Positions 6,310 through 16,101 of a stretch of DNA of 64,000 nucleotides are shown in pieces. Made by a program: the position numbers and the translations under genes. The stretch spans positions 298 through 64,297 of the forward strand of contig NZ_NEHB01000004.1 of assembly GCF_002127655.1 (NCBI RefSeq), in the 5' to 3' direction. The DNA comes from Janthinobacterium sp. GW456P. GTDB lineage: Bacteria > Pseudomonadota > Gammaproteobacteria > Burkholderiales > Burkholderiaceae_D. The stretch's first letter is position 1, and each line of letters starts with the position of its first letter. The notes beneath the pieces are model-generated. The model was not told the DNA's origin. It searched no databases and saw nothing but the letters and a program-made list of their open reading frames with translations.

Positions 6310-8385
6310 TTACCACATGATGACGCGGTCTTTTGGCGGCAGATACATCTTGTCGCCCGGTTTCACGTCGAAGGCTTGATAGAAGCCTGGCTGGTTGCGC
6401 ATGGTGCCGTTGGCGCGGAACTGGCCTGGCGAGTGCGGGTCCGTTTTCAGCAAGACCAGTTGCTGCGCTTCGCGCATCTTCATGCGCCATACCTGGGCAA
6501 AGCCCGCATAGAAGCGCTGCTCGCCCGTGAAACCGTCGATGACGGGGGCTTGCTTGCCGTTCAGCGACAATTTGTACGCTTTGTACGCAATCGCCACACC
6601 GGAATTGTCGGCGATGTTCTCGCCCAGGGTCAGTTCGCCGTTGACGAAGTGGCCTTTGACGGGGCTGAAGCTGTTGTACTGCGCCACCAGCTGCTTGGTT
6701 TTCTTGGCGAAGTTCTTATGGTCAGCCTTGGTCCACCAGTCGCGCAAGTTGCCGTCGCCGTCGTACTGGGCGCCCTGGTCGTCGAAGCCGTGGCTGATTT
6801 CATGCCCTATCACGCCGCCGATGGCGCCGTAGTTCACGGCGTCGTCCGCCTTGGCATCGAAGAACGGCGCTTGCAGGATGGCGGCCGGGAAGACGATTTC
6901 ATTCAGTTCCGGGTTGTAATAGGCGTTCACGGTCTGTGGCGTCATGCCCCACTCATCGCGGTCGATGGGCTGGCCCAGCTTGTTCAATTCGCGGTTGTAA
7001 TTGAGCAGGTGCGAACGCTGGATGTTGCCGATCAAATCATCGGGTGCCACCGTCAGGCCCGAGTAATCGCGCCATTTGTTCGGATAGCCGATCTTGGTGG
7101 TGAACTTGGCCAGCTTGATTTGTGCCTGTTTCTTGGTGACGGGACTCATCCAGTCGAGCTTGTCGATACTTTGCTTGTACGCCGTCATCAGGTTTTTCAC
7201 CAGCGCTTCCATGCGCACCTTGCGCTCGGCCGGGAAATATTGCTCGACGTACAGCTGGCCCACGGCTTCGCCCAGCGCGCCTTCGACGGCGCCCACGCCG
7301 CGTTTCCAGCGTGGACGCATTTCCGTCACGCCCGTCAGGGTGGTGCCATAGAACGCGAAGTTTTCATCGACATACGCTTTCGGCAGGTAGCCGGCGTTGG
7401 CGTGCAACAAGTGCCATTGGAAATAGGCTTTCCACGTTTCCAGCGGCGTCTTGTTGGCGATCTCGGCAAATCCCTTCAGGTAGCTGGGCTGGCTGACGAT
7501 CACGTAATTGACCTTGCCGGCGATGCCCGTATCCTTCAGGTAACGGGCCCAGTCGTAACCTGGCGCCACGGCGGCCAGTTTTGCCAGTTCCACCTTGTTG
7601 TAGGTCTTGACGGGATCGCGGTTCTGCACGTTGCTCCATTGCGCCTTGGCCAGTTCCGTTTCCAGCGCCAGGATGGCCTTGGCATTCGCGGCCGCGTTCG
7701 CATCACCGGCCAGGCTCAGCATTTTTTCCACGTGGGCCAGGTATTTGGCGCGGGTGTCAGCCTTGCCTTCTTCCAGGTAGTAATCGCGGTCAGGCAGACC
7801 CAGGCCGCTTTGCACGATGTCGGCCACGTATTTGGTGGAATCCTTGGCGTCCTGGTGGATGCCGAAATCGTAAGGCGAAGTCACGCCCAGCTTGCTGAAA
7901 TGGGCGATCACGGCAGGCAACTCCGCCTTGTCCTGCAGCGCGGCGATCTTCGCCAGTTCCGCGTTCAGGGGCGTCAGGCCCAGGCTTTCCAGCTTGGCTT
8001 CGTCCATGAAGCTGTTATAGAAATCGCCGATTTTCTGCGCATTCGAACCGGCCGCACGGGCCTTGTCGGCGGCAGCGCCTTCGACGATGCCGCGCAGCTG
8101 CGTTTGCGTATCGTCGGCCAGCTTGGCAAAACTGCCCCAGCTCGACTTGTCGGCAGGAATCACGGTTTCCGCCAGCCATTTGCCATTCAGGTGCTGGAAC
8201 AAATCGTCCTGCGCGCGCACGGCAGGGTCGACGTATTCGACGGCGATGCCGGACGTCAGGGCGGCGGCCGCGACGGCCGTGGCGGGAGCGGCGGCGGCTT
8301 TCTTGGCAGAATCAGCGGCGCCAGCCATGCCGGACACGCCGGCCAGCAAACTCAGGGTCAATGCACTTAACAAATAACGATTCAC
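6310..8385 (-). CDS. M13-family zinc metallopeptidase (neprilysin/PepO-like)
   Basis: The 691-residue protein has a Sec signal peptide (about 1-23, ending GMAGA). An M13 N-terminal helical domain is followed by a thermolysin-like catalytic domain. The HExxH zinc site is in VIGHEISHGFDD near residue 530, the third ligand in ENIADNSG near 595, and a conserved C-terminal PGDKMYLPPKDRVIMW ends in the family's aromatic residue. M13 enzymes are secreted or periplasmic oligopeptidases. Length agrees with bacterial members. A close paralogue lies immediately upstream on the same strand, indicating tandem duplication. Each copy has its own terminator, so they are probably separate transcripts. Confidence 0.93.
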   Translation of the reverse strand: MNRYLLSALTLSLLAGVSGMAGAADSAKKAAAAPATAVAAAALTSGIAVEYVDPAVRAQDDLFQHLNGKWLAETVIPADKSSWGSFAKLADDTQTQLRGIVEGAAADKARAAGSNAQKIGDFYNSFMDEAKLESLGLTPLNAELAKIAALQDKAELPAVIAHFSKLGVTSPYDFGIHQDAKDSTKYVADIVQSGLGLPDRDYYLEEGKADTRAKYLAHVEKMLSLAGDANAAANAKAILALETELAKAQWSNVQNRDPVKTYNKVELAKLAAVAPGYDWARYLKDTGIAGKVNYVIVSQPSYLKGFAEIANKTPLETWKAYFQWHLLHANAGYLPKAYVDENFAFYGTTLTGVTEMRPRWKRGVGAVEGALGEAVGQLYVEQYFPAERKVRMEALVKNLMTAYKQSIDKLDWMSPVTKKQAQIKLAKFTTKIGYPNKWRDYSGLTVAPDDLIGNIQRSHLLNYNRELNKLGQPIDRDEWGMTPQTVNAYYNPELNEIVFPAAILQAPFFDAKADDAVNYGAIGGVIGHEISHGFDDQGAQYDGDGNLRDWWTKADHKNFAKKTKQLVAQYNSFSPVKGHFVNGELTLGENIADNSGVAIAYKAYKLSLNGKQAPVIDGFTGEQRFYAGFAQVWRMKMREAQQLVLLKTDPHSPGQFRANGTMRNQPGFYQAFDVKPGDKMYLPPKDRVIMW

Positions 8386-8502
8386 GGTTGTCCTCTATAT
8401 TGTATTGTGTGGAATATAAGGGTCAGAAGGCCCAGGGCTTCTGGCCCGGTTTTTGACTGTAGCATACCGGCCGAAATGACAGAAAGAACTTTGGCCGGAA
8501 TG

Positions 8503-8528
8503 CAAAAAAGACCACGCGAAGTGGTCTT
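8503..8528 (-). terminator. Rho-independent terminator of the second M13 peptidase gene
   Basis: An AAGACCAC/GTGGTCTT stem with a five-base loop is followed on the minus strand by a T run (A run at 8503-8508). It lies 40 bp past the stop at 8568. The plus-strand side also has TTTT, so it may act in both directions. Confidence 0.85.
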
Positions 8529-8567
8529 TTCTGTTGTTACAGGATTACGTTTTCATCAAGACCGCGC

Positions 8568-10631
8568 TTACCAGATGATCACGCGGTTTTCCGGGGCGAC
8601 ATACATCTTGTCGCCCGGTTTCACGCCAAACGCTTCGTAGAAGCCCGGCTGGTTGACCATGGTGCCATTCGCGCGGTACTGGCCCGGCGAATGCGGGTCG
8701 GTCTTGATCTGCACGATCTGCTGCGCTTCGCGCATCTTGCTGCGCCACACCTGGCCAAAGCCCATGTAGAAGCGCTGGTCGCCCGTCAAGCCATCGAGCA
8801 CGGGCGCCGGCTTGCCGCCCAGCGAGATTTTATACGCCTTGTACGCGATCGCCACGCCCGAGTTGTCGGCGATGTTTTCGCCCAGGGTCAGCGCGCCGTT
8901 GACGTGGTAGCCCGGCAATGGGCTGTAGCCGTCGTACTGCTTGGTCAGCGCATCGGCCTTGGCAGCGAAGTTCTTGCGGTCGGCCGGGGTCCACCAGTCG
9001 CGCAGGTTGCCGTCGCCATCGGACTGGCTGCCCTTGTCATCGAAGCCATGGCTGATTTCATGGCCGATGACGGCGCCGATGGCGCCATAGTTGACGGCAT
9101 CGTCCGCGTTGGCATCAAAAAACGGCGGCTGCAGGATGGAGGCCGGGAAGACGATTTCATTCATCGTCGAGCTGTAATAAGCGTTCACCGTTTGCGGCGT
9201 CATGCCCCACTCTTCGCGGTCGATCGGTTTACCGAGCTTGGCCACCTGGCGCGCGGAACCGAAATTGGCGGCGCGCATCATGTTGCCCACCAGGTCGCCC
9301 TGCACGATTTGCAGCTTCGTGTAATCGCGCCATTTGTTCGGATACGCGATTTTCGGCGTGAACTTGGCCAGCTTGGCTTGCGCTTCCTTCTTGGTTTCCG
9401 GGCTCATCCAGTCCAAGGTATCGATGCTGTCCTTGTAGGCGGCCAGCACGTTTTTCACCAGTTCCTGCATGTGCGCCTTGCGCTCCGCCGGGAAATATTG
9501 TGCGACATACAGCTTACCGACGGCTTCGCCCAGCACGCCTTCGACGGCGCCCACGCCACGCTTCCAGCGCGGCTGGTTTTCCGTCACGCCGCTCAATACC
9601 GTGCCGTAGAAAGCAAAGCTCTCGTCGACGAAGTTTTTCGACAGGTAGCTGGCGTAGCTGCGCAGCAACTGCCATTCGAAATACGCTTTCAAGGTGTCCA
9701 GGTCGGCGGCGGCCAGCACCTTGTTGTAGCCGGCCAGGTAGCTCGGCTGGTTGACGATGACGTAATCGACCTTGTTGGCGATGCCCAGCGCGGCCAGGCC
9801 CGACTTCAGGTCGTAGCCCGGGGTCAGGTCGTTCAGTTTATTGATGTCGGTCTTGTTGTAGCGTTTGACGGGGTCGCGGTTCTCGACCTTGGTCCATTGC
9901 ACTTCGGCCAGCGAAGTTTCCAGGGCAACCACGGCCTTGGCGCGCGCGGCGGCGTTCTTGTCGCCCGCCATGGCCAGCATCTTTTCCACGTGCGCCTGGT
10001 ATTTTTCCTTCACGCCAGCCTGCTTGGCTTCCAGGTAGTAGTCGCGGTCGGGCATGCCCAGGCCGCTTTGGCTCACATACGCCGCATATTTGGTCGAGGC
10101 ACGCGCATCCTGGCCCACGTAGACGGCGTACGGGGTCGACACGCCCGTCTGACTCAGGTGGGCGATCAGGGCGGGCACGCCCTTCTTGTCGCGCAGCGAG
10201 CGGATGCGGTTCAGTTCGCCTGCCAGCGGCTTCGTGCCCAGCGCTTCGAGCTTGGCTTCATCCATGTAGCTGGCGTACAGGTCGCTGATTCTCTGCGCTT
10301 CGGAACCGGCCTTCTTGTGCTTGTCCTGTTGCGTGGCTTCGATGATGCCGCGCAATTGCGGCGTCGTGTCGTCGCGCAGCTTGGCGAACGAACCCCAGCT
10401 CGATTTGTCGGCAGGAATCTCGGCCGTGGCCAGCCATTTGCCGTTCAAATGGGTAAAGAAATCGTCCTGCACGCGCACGGCGGGGTCGATGTACTGCACA
10501 TCGATGCCGGAAACGACGCCGGCGGCGGCAGGCGCCACGGTCGGGGCGGCCACGGCGGCGGCGGGTTCGGCGGCGTGGGCAAATGCAGCCAACAGGGTCA
10601 GGGTCAGGCTGCTCAAGAGATATCGGTTCAC
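8568..10631 (-). CDS. M13-family zinc metallopeptidase, tandem paralogue
   Basis: The 687-residue protein begins with a signal peptide (about 1-20, ending AFAHA) and an Ala/Pro-rich linker. The M13 N-terminal domain and catalytic domain follow. GHEISHGFDDKG near residue 524 supplies the zinc site, and ENIADNSG near 587 the third ligand. Most of the length aligns with the neighbour at 6310-8385 at high identity, including the closing PGDKMYVAPENRVIIW. The N-terminal domains differ more than the catalytic ones, suggesting different peptide preference (inference). All catalytic residues are kept in both copies. Confidence 0.93.
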   Translation of the reverse strand: MNRYLLSSLTLTLLAAFAHAAEPAAAVAAPTVAPAAAGVVSGIDVQYIDPAVRVQDDFFTHLNGKWLATAEIPADKSSWGSFAKLRDDTTPQLRGIIEATQQDKHKKAGSEAQRISDLYASYMDEAKLEALGTKPLAGELNRIRSLRDKKGVPALIAHLSQTGVSTPYAVYVGQDARASTKYAAYVSQSGLGMPDRDYYLEAKQAGVKEKYQAHVEKMLAMAGDKNAAARAKAVVALETSLAEVQWTKVENRDPVKRYNKTDINKLNDLTPGYDLKSGLAALGIANKVDYVIVNQPSYLAGYNKVLAAADLDTLKAYFEWQLLRSYASYLSKNFVDESFAFYGTVLSGVTENQPRWKRGVGAVEGVLGEAVGKLYVAQYFPAERKAHMQELVKNVLAAYKDSIDTLDWMSPETKKEAQAKLAKFTPKIAYPNKWRDYTKLQIVQGDLVGNMMRAANFGSARQVAKLGKPIDREEWGMTPQTVNAYYSSTMNEIVFPASILQPPFFDANADDAVNYGAIGAVIGHEISHGFDDKGSQSDGDGNLRDWWTPADRKNFAAKADALTKQYDGYSPLPGYHVNGALTLGENIADNSGVAIAYKAYKISLGGKPAPVLDGLTGDQRFYMGFGQVWRSKMREAQQIVQIKTDPHSPGQYRANGTMVNQPGFYEAFGVKPGDKMYVAPENRVIIW

Positions 10632-10849
10632 GGATTGTCCTTATGGGGCATGTCAAAAAGACCGGGCAGATAGTTGCGGGCGGATAGCCCGCCGCGCCGG
10701 GCGCTGCAGGAATGTAGCACGCGACGATGCCATTTGACCATCCTTGCCCCCGGACTGCCCGGGAATCGCCGCTCAGTTCGGCCAGGCGCAAGGGCGTTCA
10801 TTGTCCAGTCCGGCAAGCATGGCGTGGATTGGGAAAACGCATGGCGCAT

Positions 10850-11071
10850 CTATCCGTACAGATACAGCAGGTCGTCGATCAGCGCCAGCTCCTGTGGCGT
10901 GAACTGCGTGTGCTTGCACCGCCCGATATCTTCGAGCACGCCTCGAATCGGCACTGGCCGTGACGGATCTTGAACGAGGTCGATCAGCAGGCCGGCATCA
11001 GGATCCCGCCCTCGCAGGTACTTTTCAATCAGCGCTGTGAGCGCGGCACGTGCCTGTACATCAGTTAACAT
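10850..11071 (-). CDS. Small hypothetical protein, 73 residues
   Basis: A short acidic, mostly helical protein (ALIEKYLRGRDPDAGLLIDLVQD... ending LALIDDLLYLYG) with one cysteine and no membrane segment. The ATG at 11071 is chosen; the TTG six codons earlier has no better ribosome site. No convincing Shine-Dalgarno sequence is visible before either. I do not recognise a family. Codon use is like the core genome, which supports a real gene. Confidence 0.5.
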   Translation of the reverse strand: MLTDVQARAALTALIEKYLRGRDPDAGLLIDLVQDPSRPVPIRGVLEDIGRCKHTQFTPQELALIDDLLYLYG

Positions 11072-11439
11072 TTTTTTATCTGCTGCCAAGGAAGAAGCGC
11101 CAGTCTAAATGAGACTGCGCCCGCGGATAAAAAAAAGCCTGCGTCCGCGGACGCAGGCAAAACCACTTCGGGTCGAGAATGCGAGTCCACTATAGGGCCG
11201 CCGCACACGCTTTTTTTCGACTCTTACAAATGCTTACTCCCCTCAAGACTCCCTATACATCGCATACAAAAGCGCAACATATGGCAAGCTGGCGGCGCCG
11301 TTTTCGCGCGTAGACTGGCTCATGGCACGCTTTTTCCACGGCCGGCCCACGCCGGCAGAGATTCAGGTCTATACTTTCAACAAAGCGCCGCTCCACGGGG
11401 ACTGGCGCTTGTGCAAGACACGCTAGCTGCAAAGGTGCA
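11072..11439. other. Gene-free interval with an orphan hairpin
   Basis: No open frame with a convincing start is seen in this 368-bp gap between the small hypothetical gene and ctpA. It contains the strong minus-strand terminator at 11129-11158, a TATAGT hexamer on the minus strand at 11194-11189, and a TATACT near 11372 on the plus strand that could belong to the ctpA promoter. Confidence 0.5.
11129..11158 (-). terminator. Strong orphan rho-independent terminator
   Basis: A perfect 22-bp palindrome (GCCTGCGTCC/GGACGCAGGC, 11137-11158) is followed on the minus strand by eight T residues. No minus-strand gene ends just upstream of it, so it may end a small RNA beginning near 11182, or insulate the gene at 10850-11071. 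Confidence 0.75.
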
Positions 11440-11442
11440 ATG

Positions 11443-12882
11443 ATGGGCAAACTCAAAAATACCGGCTTGATCGGCCTCGGCGTGGTGGCCGGCGTCGCCG
11501 TGTCGCTGCAATTTTCCGCCATGGCGCAAAAAAACGTCGAGCCGCCCCTGCCGCTGGAAGAGTTGCGCCAGCTGGCCGATGTGTTTGGCCTGATCAAGTC
11601 CGATTACGTCGAGCCGGTGGAAGACAAGAAACTGCTGGAAGACGCCATTGCCGGCATGGTCGCCTCGCTCGACCCCCATTCCGCCTACCTGGACAAGAAA
11701 GCCTACGCCGAGCTGCGCGAAGGCTCCGAAGGCAAGTTCGTCGGCCTTGGCATTGAAATCGGCCTGAGCGAAGATGGCTACATCAGGATCGTCTCGCCCA
11801 TCGAGGATTCGCCCGCCTACCGCGCCGGCATCAAGGCCGGCGATTTGATCACCCGCCTCGATGGCCAGCCCGTGAAGGGCGTCAGCCTGGACGATAACGT
11901 CAAGCGCATGCGCGGCGAACCGGGCACCAAGGTGTCGCTGACCATTGCGCGCAAGGACGAAGCGCAGCCGCTGGCCTTTACCATCACGCGCGAGGAAATC
12001 CACCAGAAAAGCGTGAAGGCGAAGATGGTCGAGCCCGGCTACGCCTGGCTGCGCGTGTCGCAATTCCAGGAACCGACCGTCGACGACATGGCCGCGCAGA
12101 TCACGGCACTGTACCAGCAAGACCCGCACATCAAGGGCATGGTGCTGGACCTGCGCAACGATCCGGGCGGCGTGCTGCAGGGCGCCATCGGCGTCTCGGC
12201 CGCCTTCCTGCCGAAGGACGCGGCCATCGTCTCGACCAACGGCCAGTTGCCGGACTCGAAACAGGTGTTTTACGGCCGCGCCGAATACTATGCGTTCCGC
12301 TCGGAAGGCGACGCCCTGGCGAAATTGCCGGCCGCCATCAAGAAAGTACCGCTGGTGGTGCTCGTCAACACGGGTTCGGCCTCAGCCTCGGAAATCGTCG
12401 CCGGCGCCCTGCAGGATTACAAGCGCGCCACCATCATCGGCACGCAAACCTTCGGCAAGGGTTCCGTGCAAACCATCCGCCAGCTGACGGCCGACACGGC
12501 CGTCAAGCTGACGACGGCCCGCTACTACACGCCGAACGGCCGCTCGATCCAGGCCAAGGGCATCGTGCCCGACTTGCTGGTCGATGAAAATGCGGACGGC
12601 GACGGCCTCAACGGCTTGCGCATCCGCGAAGCGGACCTGACCAAGCACCTGAGCAACGACCGCGACCAAGAAAGTGCCAAAACCGCCCCCGTCAACGACG
12701 AGATGGAAGAGCAATTGCGCATCATTGCCCTGGAAAAGACCCGCAAGCCGCTGGAATTTGGCAGCAAGGACGATTTTCAATTGCACCAGGCGCTGAACCA
12801 CCTGAAGGGCTTGCCGGTCCAGCTGGCCAAGGCCGAACCGGTGGTGGTGCAGGCCGACGTCAAGAAAGAACAGCAGAAATAA
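11443..12882 (+). CDS. ctpA: S41-family C-terminal processing peptidase (CtpA-type)
   Basis: The roughly 480-residue protein has an N-terminal signal or anchor segment (about 8-28, ending SAMAQ). A PDZ domain (about 100-175, with SPAYRAGIKAGDLI) and an S41 protease domain follow. GSASASEI (about 312-319) supplies the nucleophilic serine and GKGSVQT the general-base lysine (about residue 340). It cleaves periplasmic substrates at their C-termini, often cell-wall hydrolases. The second of two adjacent ATGs (11443) is chosen because AAAGGTG at 11431-11437 is well spaced for it. The Lys/Glu-rich C-terminal tail is typical. Confidence 0.93.
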   Translation: MGKLKNTGLIGLGVVAGVAVSLQFSAMAQKNVEPPLPLEELRQLADVFGLIKSDYVEPVEDKKLLEDAIAGMVASLDPHSAYLDKKAYAELREGSEGKFVGLGIEIGLSEDGYIRIVSPIEDSPAYRAGIKAGDLITRLDGQPVKGVSLDDNVKRMRGEPGTKVSLTIARKDEAQPLAFTITREEIHQKSVKAKMVEPGYAWLRVSQFQEPTVDDMAAQITALYQQDPHIKGMVLDLRNDPGGVLQGAIGVSAAFLPKDAAIVSTNGQLPDSKQVFYGRAEYYAFRSEGDALAKLPAAIKKVPLVVLVNTGSASASEIVAGALQDYKRATIIGTQTFGKGSVQTIRQLTADTAVKLTTARYYTPNGRSIQAKGIVPDLLVDENADGDGLNGLRIREADLTKHLSNDRDQESAKTAPVNDEMEEQLRIIALEKTRKPLEFGSKDDFQLHQALNHLKGLPVQLAKAEPVVVQADVKKEQQK

Positions 12883-12891
12883 GCAGTAACG

Positions 12892-12912
12892 CGGGGGGCG
12901 CCATGCCCCCCG
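12892..12912 (+). terminator. GC hairpin after ctpA
   Basis: A CGGGGGGC/GCCCCCCG stem with a five-base loop lies 9 bp past the ctpA stop. There is no T run, so termination would be non-canonical. Confidence 0.4.
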
Positions 12913-13057
12913 ATCAGCCGTCCACGCGACAAAAATCAATCTTCCGCCACCCATCCCCCTGCCCCGCAACACGAAACTCTCTACAGTCGAGTCCGTTTGT
13001 GTAAAATTTGCTTCACTTATCGGCGCCGCGCCGATTGCCAAATTTGAAAGTTTAACC

Positions 13058-14179
13058 ATGAAACAAGTCGTCATCAGCGGTACCGGACTGTATACGCCGC
13101 CCTTTTCGATCTCCAACGAGGAGCTGGTCAACTGCTTCAATGCCTACGCGGAAAAGTTCAATGCCGACAACGCCGGCGCGATCGCCACGGGCGAGGTGAC
13201 GGCGCTGGAGCTTTCGAGCGTGGCTTTTATTGAAAAGGCGTCCGGCATCAAGTCGCGCTACGTGATGGAAAAGGAAGGCATCCTCGATCCGGCGCGCATG
13301 GTCTCGCGCATCGCGGAACGGGGCGATGAGGAATTGTCCTTGCAGGCGGAAATGGCCGTTGCCGCCGCGCGCGATGCGCTGGCGCGCGCCGGCCGCACGC
13401 CGGCCGACATCGACATGGTACTGGTGGCGTGCAGCAACATGCAGCGCGCCTACCCGGCCATGGCCGTGGAAGTGCAGGATGCGCTGGGCATCGACGGTTA
13501 TGGTTTTGATATGAACGTGGCGTGCTCGTCCGCCACCTTCGGCATCCAGCAAGCCGTGGCCGCCGTGCAAAGCGGCCAGGCGCGCGCCGTGCTGGTCCTC
13601 AATCCCGAAATCACCAGCGGCCACCTGAACTGGCGCGACCGCGACAGCCATTTCATTTTCGGCGACGCCTGCACCGCCATCATCGTCGAAGCGAAAGACA
13701 CGGCCGTCTCGCAGCACCAGTTCGAGATCATCGGCACGGAACTGAAAACGCGCTTCTCTAACGCCATCCGCAACAATTTCGGCTTTCTCAACCGTTTTGA
13801 CGAGTCCGGCGTGGGCCAGGCCGACAAATTATTCCGCCAGCAAGGCCGCAAGGTCTTCAAGGAAGTGTGCCCGATGGCGGCCGAGATGATCAAGGCGACC
13901 CTGGCCAAGGCCGGCGTGGAAGTGGCGCAAGTCTCCCGCTACTGGCTGCACCAGGCCAACCTGAACATGAACCTGCTGATCGCGCGCCTGATCCTGGGCC
14001 GCGACGCGCAGGCCAATGAGGCGCCCGTGATCCTCGACACCTACGCGAATACCTCGTCGGCCGGTTCCATCATCGCCTTCCATACATATCAGGATGACAT
14101 GGCGGCGGGCAGCACCGGCGTCATCTGCTCGTTCGGCGCCGGCTATTCCATCGGCTGCGTGGTCGTGCGCAAGCTCTGA
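13058..14179 (+). CDS. Beta-ketoacyl-ACP synthase III (FabH-like)
   Basis: A 373-residue thiolase-fold condensing enzyme. The catalytic triad of the FabH family is visible: C156 in NVACSSATFG, H298 in WLHQANLNMN and N331 in TYANTSSAG. FabH enzymes condense an acyl-CoA starter with malonyl-ACP. It is longer than E. coli FabH (317 residues), mainly through an N-terminal insertion around 25-55 (NAYAEKFNADNAG...). That places it among the FabH-like variants that often take longer acyl starters; this is inference. The gene stands alone, not in a fab cluster. Confidence 0.85.
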   Translation: MKQVVISGTGLYTPPFSISNEELVNCFNAYAEKFNADNAGAIATGEVTALELSSVAFIEKASGIKSRYVMEKEGILDPARMVSRIAERGDEELSLQAEMAVAAARDALARAGRTPADIDMVLVACSNMQRAYPAMAVEVQDALGIDGYGFDMNVACSSATFGIQQAVAAVQSGQARAVLVLNPEITSGHLNWRDRDSHFIFGDACTAIIVEAKDTAVSQHQFEIIGTELKTRFSNAIRNNFGFLNRFDESGVGQADKLFRQQGRKVFKEVCPMAAEMIKATLAKAGVEVAQVSRYWLHQANLNMNLLIARLILGRDAQANEAPVILDTYANTSSAGSIIAFHTYQDDMAAGSTGVICSFGAGYSIGCVVVRKL

Positions 14180-14388
14180 GCGCATGGGTGTAACATCGTT
14201 TGATTCCTGAATTAGGCGATGTTCGTGACGGATAGGCATGCGTTCGTGGCCACCTGGACGAAGATATAGCACAGGTTTTTTGCAATAAAGCCGCAGGAAC
14301 ATTCCGGCAAGGGCTTTGATGCGTTTATACTTGGTCGCTGAGCAACATCTTTTTCTACCCGCACGTCCCCATAAGGAACCCCACACGC

Positions 14389-16101
14389 ATGCCCCATGAC
14401 ATCAGCCTGATCACCACCATCGCCGCCGCCCTCGGGTTCGGCCTCATCTTCGGCTTCATCGCCGCGCGCCTGAAACTGCCGGCACTGGTCGGCTATCTGG
14501 CCGCCGGCATTATCATCGGACCGGCCACGCCCGGTTTTGTGGCGGATGCGGAAATAGCGGGACAATTGGCGGAAATCGGGGTGATGCTGATGATGTTCGG
14601 TGTCGGCCTGCACTTTTCCATCGAAGATTTGTGGGACGTGCGCAAGATCGCGCTGCCTGGCGCCATCCTGCAGATCGGCGTCGCCACGGCAATGGGCATG
14701 GGCCTGGCCCACTGGTGGGGCTGGACCCTCGGCGGCGGGCTGATCTTCGGACTGGCCCTGTCCGTGGCCAGTACCGTGGTGCTGCTGCGCGCGCTGGAAG
14801 AACGGGGCATCCTCGACTCGCTCAACGGCCGCATCGCCGTCGGCTGGCTGGTGGTGGAAGACCTCGTCACCGTATTGGTCCTCGTGCTGCTGCCGGCGTT
14901 CGCCAGTGTGCTGGGCGGCAAGGTCGCGCCCGATGCCGAAGCCGTCAGCCTGTGGCAAACCCTGGCCGTGACCCTGGGCCAAGTGGCCGGCTTCATCATC
15001 TTCATGCTGGTCGTCGGCCGCAAGCTGTTCCCGTGGATTCTGTGGCAGGTGGCGCGCACCGGCTCGCGCGAACTGTTTACCCTGTGCGTGATCGCCGCCG
15101 CCGTCGGCATCGCCTACGCCTCGACCAAGCTGTTCGGCGTGTCGTTCGCGCTGGGCGCCTTCTTCGCCGGCATGGTGCTGCGCGAATCGGAACTCAGTCA
15201 CCGCGCCGCGGAAGAATCGCTGCCTTTGCGCGACGCGTTCGCCGTGCTGTTCTTCGTGTCCGTCGGCATGCTGTTCGAGCCGACCATCCTCATCGACAAA
15301 CCGCTGCAAGTGCTGGCCGTGTGCGCCATCATCATCTTCGGCAAGTCGATCGCCGCCTTCCTGCTGGTGATGGCCCTGCGCTATCCGCCGAAAACGGCCA
15401 TCATCGTCTCGGCCAGCCTGGCGCAGATCGGCGAATTCTCGTTCATCCTGGCCGCGCTGGGCCTGTCCCTGGGCCTGATGCCGCAGGAAGGGCAAAGCCT
15501 GATCCTGGCCGGCGCCATCCTGTCCATCGCCCTCAACCCGCTCGTCTTCAGCATGGCCAAGCCGCTGCTGCGCGTGATCGGCAACAGCGATTTCGCGCGC
15601 AAGTTCGAACGCACCGCGGACCCGCTGGCCGAGCTGCCGATGACGGTGCCGCAGGAAAAGCTGTCGGGCCAGATCGTGCTGGTCGGCTACGGCCGCGTGG
15701 GCCGGCGCATCGCCGCCGCCCTGATGGAGCGGGGCATCCACTTTGTCGTGGCCGAGGAAAACCGCGACATCGTCGACCAGTTGCGCAAGCAGGGCATCCC
15801 GGCCGTGGCCGGCAATGCGGGCGAACCGGCCGTGCTGATCCAGGCGCACATCACGCACGCCACCATGCTCGTCATCGCCACGCCGGACACCTTCCACGTG
15901 CGCGCCATGATCGAGACGGCGCGCGCGCTGAACCCGCACATCCTGACGGTGGTGCGCACGCATAGCGAGGAAGAGGCGGAATTGCTGCGCGCGGAAAACG
16001 CGGGCAAGGTGTTTATTGGCGAACACGAACTGGCCAATGGCATGGCCGAGCACGTGCTGCAGAGTTTTGAGACGGCGAAGAAGGGGCATGGCGGGCATTA
16101 A
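14389..16101 (+). CDS. ybaL: CPA2-family cation:proton antiporter, YbaL type
   Basis: The 570-residue inner-membrane protein has about 12 hydrophobic helices (residues 5-395) of a sodium/proton exchanger. A cytoplasmic Rossmann RCK-N domain from about 420 shows the nucleotide motif GYGRVGRRIAAAL. The N-terminus (LITTIAAALGFGLIFGFIAARLKLPALVGYLAAG) is close to E. coli YbaL, as is the overall length. The family moves potassium or sodium against protons under nucleotide control. The gene is solitary, with fadH convergent downstream. Confidence 0.9.
   Translation: MPHDISLITTIAAALGFGLIFGFIAARLKLPALVGYLAAGIIIGPATPGFVADAEIAGQLAEIGVMLMMFGVGLHFSIEDLWDVRKIALPGAILQIGVATAMGMGLAHWWGWTLGGGLIFGLALSVASTVVLLRALEERGILDSLNGRIAVGWLVVEDLVTVLVLVLLPAFASVLGGKVAPDAEAVSLWQTLAVTLGQVAGFIIFMLVVGRKLFPWILWQVARTGSRELFTLCVIAAAVGIAYASTKLFGVSFALGAFFAGMVLRESELSHRAAEESLPLRDAFAVLFFVSVGMLFEPTILIDKPLQVLAVCAIIIFGKSIAAFLLVMALRYPPKTAIIVSASLAQIGEFSFILAALGLSLGLMPQEGQSLILAGAILSIALNPLVFSMAKPLLRVIGNSDFARKFERTADPLAELPMTVPQEKLSGQIVLVGYGRVGRRIAAALMERGIHFVVAEENRDIVDQLRKQGIPAVAGNAGEPAVLIQAHITHATMLVIATPDTFHVRAMIETARALNPHILTVVRTHSEEEAELLRAENAGKVFIGEHELANGMAEHVLQSFETAKKGHGGH

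Noticed and set aside
6232-8370. Long open frame of 712 codons on the plus strand opposite the first M13 peptidase
   Set aside because: Mirror of the real gene in high-GC DNA: it is His/Val/Gly-rich without family motifs, while the minus strand has a signal peptide and a complete zinc site. The same holds for the open frame at 8691-10673.
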